The translations under genes and the position numbers were made by a program. A stretch of DNA of 64,000 nucleotides, from positions 71,733-135,732 of the forward strand of contig CAZIYJ010000007.1 of assembly GCA_964543475.1 (NCBI GenBank), in the 5' to 3' direction. The DNA comes from JAYSYM01 sp964543475 (lineage in GTDB: Bacteria; Bdellovibrionota; Bdellovibrionia; Bdellovibrionales; JAMPXM01). Positions 60,110-64,000 of this stretch are shown one piece after another (positions within the stretch are counted from its first letter, which is position 1; the number at the start of each line of letters is the position of its first letter). A model generated the notes under the pieces. That model was not told where the DNA came from, did no database searches, and saw nothing but the letters and a program-made list of their open reading frames with translations.

Positions 60110-60270
60110 GTAAGTTTGTATGAACACGTTGGAAGTCAAAGTGTTCAGACAGAGTAGGCAAGGGTCAGTCACCCCGAACTTACAAAAGCTGAACAACCCT
60201 GGGCCTCCAACAAAAGTAAAGACGAAATTCGCGGTGGGCGCGAACTAGTTTATGTACGTTTGTGGGAGGA
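60110..60270 (+). promoter_or_regulatory. Structured flagellin leader with candidate CsrA sites
   Basis: Outer stem GTAAGTT (60110-60116) with AACTTAC (60177-60183); inside, TGAACAC (60121-60127) pairs with GTGTTCA (60141-60147) around a loop that holds GGA (60131-60133). The strong ribosome site GGGAGGA (60264-60270) includes another GGA. Two GGA sites in a flagellin leader, in a genome with CsrA and FliW, match the hag leader model known from B. subtilis. Binding is inferred. Confidence 0.5.
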
Positions 60271-60273
60271 TTT

Positions 60274-61101
60274 ATGGGCTTAAGAATTTCTACTAACGTT
60301 GCGGCGATCAACGCGCAACGAATGTTGGGTAAACAGCAGGCAAGAAACGAACATGCACTCAGTGCATTGGCATCAGGTAGCCGGATCGTTAAAGCATCAG
60401 ATGATGCTGCCGGATTATCAATCTCTGAAAACATTAAAGGTCAAACACGCGGTATCGGCGCTGCTCGGCAGAACGCTTCGAACGCGACTTCTCTCATTCA
60501 AGTGAGTGAAGGTGGTTTGAACGAAATCAATAACATCTTGATTCGTTTACGCGAATTGGGAGTACAAGCAGCCTCAGACACTGTCGGCGAGGTTGAACGC
60601 GACTTCTTGAATCAAGAAGCACAACAATTAGTACAAGAATCAAACCGTATCGCTAAGACAACTCGCTTTGGAAACAGACAGTTGTTAGATGGTAGCGGCG
60701 AAGAGATGGAATTCCACGTTGGTGCCTTCGGAGACGAAGACAACATCATTCGTTACGAATTAAAAGCAGACGCAACTAACGATGCCATCGGTATCGACGG
60801 ACTAAACGTTGCCTCAAAAGGAGATGCACGCGATGCACTCTCGACTGTTGACGAAGCATTGATCAACATCGGTAAGATGCGCGCTGACTTCGGTGCGGTA
60901 CAAAGCCGATTAAATACAACAGTTTCTAACTTAGACATTCAATACGAAAACCTTTCTGCCGCTAACTCACGACTGCGCGACGCAGACGTAGCTTACGAGA
61001 GCGCGGAAATGGCATCATCAGCGATCTTACAACAAGCAGCAGTAGGTGTGATGGCACAAGCCAACGCAGCACCACAAGCAGCTTTGCGACTTCTTTCTTA
61101 A
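60274..61101 (+). CDS. fliC: Flagellin
   Basis: A 275-residue filament subunit. N-terminal D0/D1: MGLRISTNVAAINAQRMLGKQQARNEHALSALASGSRI, with the conserved SGLSISE-like DDAAGLSISENIKGQTRGI; C-terminal IQYENLSAANSRLRDADVAYESAEMASSAILQQAAVGVMAQANAAPQAALRLL. The variable domain is minimal, as in short flagellins. The ATG at 60274 follows GGGAGGA; the GTG at 60262 sits within that ribosome site. Other flagellin copies probably exist outside. Confidence 0.96.
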   Translation: MGLRISTNVAAINAQRMLGKQQARNEHALSALASGSRIVKASDDAAGLSISENIKGQTRGIGAARQNASNATSLIQVSEGGLNEINNILIRLRELGVQAASDTVGEVERDFLNQEAQQLVQESNRIAKTTRFGNRQLLDGSGEEMEFHVGAFGDEDNIIRYELKADATNDAIGIDGLNVASKGDARDALSTVDEALINIGKMRADFGAVQSRLNTTVSNLDIQYENLSAANSRLRDADVAYESAEMASSAILQQAAVGVMAQANAAPQAALRLLS

Positions 61102-61122
61102 CAACATATTAGCGATGTGATT

Positions 61123-61196
61123 CCGAGCCATTGATAAAGAATGGCTCGGACCTCCCTCACGGGAGGTCGGTAAGTTACAACTTTCGAGTTGTGACT
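61123..61196 (+). other. Three tandem hairpins after flagellin
   Basis: CCGAGCCATT-N7-AATGGCTCGG (61123-61149, 10 bp), GACCTCCC-TCAC-GGGAGGTC (61149-61168, 8 bp) and AGTTACAAC-TTTCGA-GTTGTGACT (61173-61196, 9 bp with one G-U). None is followed by a T run. They could protect the flagellin mRNA 3' end or be processing sites. Confidence 0.6.
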
Positions 61197-61502
61197 GATG
61201 GATTGGTGCGGGTTGTCTGCCATGAAGCGGAAAACTTGCACAGCTTCACGAATAAACGGATCTCTAGGTAGTGGATACTCCTTAGGAGCTCATGAGCTGA
61301 GATCAAATGGTGAAATGGCGATGGCCGTCTTGCCTCGAATACAAAGCCTTCAGCTTTCGCTAAAGGCCGATGATGTTCGCTCTCGACTAAATTCTAAAGT
61401 GGGCGGAATTGATTGCCGCATGTATCGAGTGAGTAGATTTAAGTGTTGATCGTCAATCGTAGTACATCTTGTTTTGCTTCTGTGGATACAAACTAAATTG
61501 AT
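61197..61502. other. Non-coding stretch downstream of flagellin
   Basis: About 300 bases without a supportable gene. Further complementary segments occur, for example TGAAGC/GCTTCA around 61223-61248 and GATCTC/GAGATC enclosing 61259-61303. An 83-codon frame here has no family likeness, ribosome site or signal and is not called. Confidence 0.4.
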
Positions 61503-61662
61503 TGCTGGTTTTGTGGAGCCAGCATGATGAACACTTCGTCTATTTCTCGAGAAGTCGAGGGATGAATGAATTAAATAGTTCTCTCTGAGTCGTCGCCCAC
61601 AAACACGACTCTTAAGCCCAGCCCCGGCAGTGGTTAATCCCGCTGTCGGGGCTTTCTCATTT
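61503..61662 (+). ncRNA. Candidate structured RNA ending at an intrinsic terminator
   Basis: Successive hairpins TGCTGG-N10-CCAGCA (61503-61524, with GGA in the loop), CTCGA-GAAG-TCGAG (61546-61559) and GAGTCGT-N11-ACGACTC (61587-61611), followed by a strong terminator at 61620. No protein gene ends nearby, so the terminator must serve a transcript that is either non-coding or a very long flagellin 3' region. Start not located. Confidence 0.35.
61620..61662 (+). terminator. Strong rho-independent terminator
   Basis: AGCCCCGGCAG (61620-61630) with CTGTCGGGGCT (61643-61653), 11 bp with one G-U, then TTCTCATTT. It lies over 500 bases after the flagellin stop. Confidence 0.85.
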
Positions 61663-61732
61663 CAGGTCCGGCCCTGGACCTCCTGATAGTTCCATCGCGC
61701 AATCAGACTTGGTAACGTGAGTGAGGGGTAAA

Positions 61733-62140
61733 ATGATGCCACTCACCTTATTGCTGACGCTAATTTTTCTGTTGAGTCCAATTTCATCAAATGCAGCCGA
61801 CAAGGCTGCGAAAAAAGAATCCAAGAAAGTTTCATCTAAAAGAGCAGTCGCTGAAGATTCTGCAATGCGGGTCTTACCTCTTGATCCGTATTTTCCAGTT
61901 GAGCAATTGCCGAAGAACTACCAGGCCGAAAAAAGCTCAAGCGAAGTTTTATCATCTGGTCAGCGTGATCAACTCTTTCAGGCAGCAGGCCTTTCCGAAG
62001 CAGTCAAAGGCTGGGATCACTTTGAAAAAGACATTCTTTACATGCGCGTGAAGAATGAAAATATAAACGAAGTCGTTGGTCGATATCCGCTTGTTCCTGC
62101 AGATGCTTTGCAACGACTTAAGCGGTTGACTGCAAGATGA
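61733..62140 (+). CDS. Small secreted protein paired with a caspase-like protein
   Basis: About 135 residues with signal peptide (MMPLTLLLTLIFLLSPISSNA) and a Lys-rich start of the mature form. PLDPYFPVEQLPKNYQ and AAGLSEAVKGWDHFEKDILYMRVKNENINEVVGRYP suggest a compact domain. No family recognised. The stop overlaps the next start (ATGA), so translation is coupled; it could be a partner, chaperone or inhibitor of the putative protease. ATG 61733 has GAGGGG upstream. Confidence 0.6.
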   Translation: MMPLTLLLTLIFLLSPISSNAADKAAKKESKKVSSKRAVAEDSAMRVLPLDPYFPVEQLPKNYQAEKSSSEVLSSGQRDQLFQAAGLSEAVKGWDHFEKDILYMRVKNENINEVVGRYPLVPADALQRLKRLTAR

Positions 62141-63705
62141 GTCTATCAAAAATTCTTTTAAGCTTGTTTCTATCGGTATCAAGCGTCGCGAACGCTGACA
62201 TCTTGTTTCTCGATATGAATAAGGCTCCTCTCGAAATTGCAGCTGCAAAAAGAGCGGCCGCGGCAAGAGGAGAAAAACTTATAGTAATTCCGGCGCCAGG
62301 AAATTCATCAAGCGGAATGACGATTGAGCAGTTCGGACAAGAGCTTCAACTTCTCAAAGCACAAAAGGTAAGTTTGTCGTCAGTGGTCGTTTCTGGTCAC
62401 GATGGAAACGGAAACTTCAGCGGAGATAACGGAAGTCTGTCTGCGACCCACATTCGCGACGCATTTGAGAAAGCAAAGCCAGTCGGTGATAACGTTCGCT
62501 CACTTCTTCTGTGGGGTTGTTATACAACTACACCTGGCAGTATTGAATTTCGCTGGAAGAATGCATTACCTAATGTCTCAGCGGTTATCGGTTTTGACGG
62601 AAGTGCACCTTCAAAAGAGCGCCTTGGTAGCCATACTTATTTAGAGGATTATCTCAAGCGAGAAGAGAGTTTATTAAAAATTCGAGATGCTAGGCAGCTG
62701 GCAGCGGCGTACAACTCTATTCGAAATATTAAACTTATGAAATCTGCAGCTTGTATCAATGATACTTATCTAACTCCGACAACTGCGCCGCGAACTATGC
62801 AATCCATTCTTGGCTCCTGCATGAATGTTCCCGCCACCACGAAAGAGTCTGAACAGTTTACTTGTTACTTTGAAAGTAAACCTGGATGCGAAACCATTCC
62901 AGCAAATACGCCGCAGAGCCCATTGCGGGTCTATTACAATCACTTGCAGGCCACTAGTCATTGCAATGATCAGCTGCTGACTGCTTCAATCTATCGTGCT
63001 GATCCAGACAGCGTGATCAGACTTATTCTATTTGATAATGTAGTTACAAATTTTCAGAAATTAAATTCAGGCGAAATTGCTCACATCAACAAGATGCTCG
63101 AAGACGCGCAAGCTCCAGCCGAATTGAGAATCGGCGACCTCACTAAAATGAATCGGTCCGACATTCGCAAACTCCTTGGTCAAGTGAAGTCGGCCCTCAC
63201 AGTGCCGAACGAAATATTATATAAAGACAATAGCGACTCAGAAATCGAAGCCATCGCAGGACGAGTAGCTACCTTTGATATGGCATCGAAGATGGGTTCA
63301 ACTCTGCACAGTCTTGGCACTGGCTGCGTACCATTTGAGTGGGTTGAGCCAAACGCTCGTGGGACATCTTCGTGTATCCCGCAAATGAAAGATTTTGAAT
63401 CGGTGAAGAGCAAAGAAGTTTCAGCACTTCATAGGCGAGCAGTTCGAAAGAGTAGTGAAGAGATCGAAAAGAAAGTTCTGGCTTCTCCGGCCGGTGCTGA
63501 GTATCACCGAGTCTATGCTCGGGCGATTGAGGCTCGCACAGATGAAGAAACACAGAAATTGTATAATGAAATTGACCGGGTCTATAGCGAACAGATTCAA
63601 ACTCAGATAGTTGCGGAGCTTGAAAGGCTTGCAAGTTTGCCCGAGACTTCAGAAATTCGCCGTCGAGAAATTCAGAATCACATTAGAGACGTACGACGTA
63701 GATAA
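62137..63705 (+). CDS. Secreted clan CD (caspase/gingipain-like) peptidase candidate
   Basis: A 522-residue protein with signal peptide (ILLSLFLSVSSVANA). A Rossmann-like strand ends in SVVVSGHDGNGNFSGDNG (His88) and the next ends in RSLLLWGCYTTTPG (Cys128). This His-Gly-type then Cys order after hydrophobic strands is the catalytic dyad layout of clan CD peptidases (caspase, gingipain, CHAT). Residues about 230-330 hold a Cys-rich region, and the last 110 residues are charged helices that could form a coiled coil. Not assigned to a known subfamily. Coupled to the small secreted protein upstream. Confidence 0.55.
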   Translation: MSLSKILLSLFLSVSSVANADILFLDMNKAPLEIAAAKRAAAARGEKLIVIPAPGNSSSGMTIEQFGQELQLLKAQKVSLSSVVVSGHDGNGNFSGDNGSLSATHIRDAFEKAKPVGDNVRSLLLWGCYTTTPGSIEFRWKNALPNVSAVIGFDGSAPSKERLGSHTYLEDYLKREESLLKIRDARQLAAAYNSIRNIKLMKSAACINDTYLTPTTAPRTMQSILGSCMNVPATTKESEQFTCYFESKPGCETIPANTPQSPLRVYYNHLQATSHCNDQLLTASIYRADPDSVIRLILFDNVVTNFQKLNSGEIAHINKMLEDAQAPAELRIGDLTKMNRSDIRKLLGQVKSALTVPNEILYKDNSDSEIEAIAGRVATFDMASKMGSTLHSLGTGCVPFEWVEPNARGTSSCIPQMKDFESVKSKEVSALHRRAVRKSSEEIEKKVLASPAGAEYHRVYARAIEARTDEETQKLYNEIDRVYSEQIQTQIVAELERLASLPETSEIRRREIQNHIRDVRRR

Positions 63706-64000
63706 GCAATTCATACAGACCAATCAATAATGCACACCAGACAAAATGTCGCACGACTTTGATCACCAAGACGGCGACGGAAGTCGCGCGACTAACATCG
63801 TAACGCGCGCAAAATTCGTTTCACTTTTAGAAAAGTAGGAAAAAACGCGCGACGTTGGTCCAGTTCTGACGTGACGTAAGTCTAGTTCTACAGGACGAGA
63901 CTTAAGACTACACAGACCCCGCCGAAAGGTTGGTTGTGAATGCGATGCAAACTTAAGTCGGGTTCAAGAGCCCCTGCCAATTTGTGACTGAATTAGTAGG
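63706..64000. other. Non-coding end region with two mutually exclusive hairpins
   Basis: No gene is supportable. TAAGTCT (63877-63883) can pair with AGACTTA (63898-63904); the same central segment, GACTTAAG (63899-63906), can instead pair with CTTAAGTC (63952-63959). A 12-base palindrome AGTCGCGCGACT lies at 63782-63793. The arrangement looks like the leader of a gene just beyond the window. Confidence 0.4.

Noticed and set aside
61198..61449. An 83-codon frame downstream of flagellin
   Set aside because: No ribosome site, domain or signal peptide; the region is hairpin-rich and better explained as non-coding.
40286..63886. Recurrent TAGACTA/TAAGTCTA strings in leaders (40286, 49851, 52219, 60064-60078, 63877) as a promoter motif
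   Set aside because: No consistent -35 partner or spacing to starts; may be chance or an AT-type leader feature.
1..64000. CRISPR arrays, insertion sequences, prophage, rRNA or tRNA genes
   Set aside because: No direct-repeat/spacer series, transposase, integrase, rRNA segment or cloverleaf with a conserved T arm was seen on either strand.

Overview
The window reads as a chromosomal segment of a flagellated, Gram-negative, lipoprotein-rich bacterium, most likely a member of the Bdellovibrionota. The reasons are the flagellar order flgF-flgG-flgA-flgH-flgI-flgJ-flgM-flgN-flgK-flgL-csrA-fliW, an L-ring and P-ring (outer membrane), a DUF222/HNH-type endonuclease of the sort abundant in Bdellovibrio genomes, a standalone HldE cytidylyltransferase domain, and many small secreted or lipoprotein orphans. 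The taxonomic call is inference. No rRNA, tRNA, insertion sequence, prophage or CRISPR array was found.

Layout. 1-1927: end of an iron/thiamine-type ABC importer (two-in-one permease and ATPase). 2306-3280: HNH endonuclease gene with a recurring short palindrome before and inside it. 3323-12138: housekeeping genes (adenosine deaminase, divergent transketolase, APC permease, TatA, PcnB-like nucleotidyltransferase, alpha/beta hydrolase, RhlE-like helicase). 12142-16746: secreted proteins, including a predicted atypical kinase-fold protein, a phospholipase D-like protein and a TolB-like propeller lipoprotein. 16743-21879: mutY, agmatinase, a secreted glycosidase-like protein and tag. 21920-28661: alaS-recX-pilT on the minus strand, then pgpA, pncC and recA on the plus strand. 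28662-30196: small orphan genes separated by three near-identical GC-rich palindromes and a branched RNA-like element.

30366-37006 holds a fatty-acid modification locus: FAD amine oxidase, DUF1365, cyclopropane-synthase-like methyltransferase, secreted protein and esterase in one minus-strand operon, with DUF1295 and DUF2177 genes beside it and a divergent TetR-type regulator. Two strong inverted repeats lie between the regulator and the operon. Then come a beta-carbonic anhydrase lipoprotein with a shortened domain, aspartate kinase and a LysM lytic transglycosylase.

40246-50893 is the flagellar rod/ring/hook-filament-junction operon. It begins at a perfect sigma-54 promoter and ends with the post-transcriptional regulators CsrA and FliW. 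Between flgI and flgJ lies the most striking element of the window: about 200 nt of non-coding sequence that folds into several small hairpins, each showing AGGA or UGGA in its loop, enclosed by a long closing helix and followed by a run of T. This is the architecture of a CsrA-sequestering RNA (CsrB/RsmY type), here embedded in a flagellar operon that also encodes CsrA and its protein antagonist FliW. 51339-59906 carries prmA, rsmE, rfaE2, meaB, a PilZ protein and orphans. 60274-61101 is flagellin with a long structured leader, followed by an array of hairpins. 61733-63705 encodes a two-gene secreted unit whose second product has a caspase-like (clan CD) His/Cys arrangement. The last 295 bases look like another structured leader.
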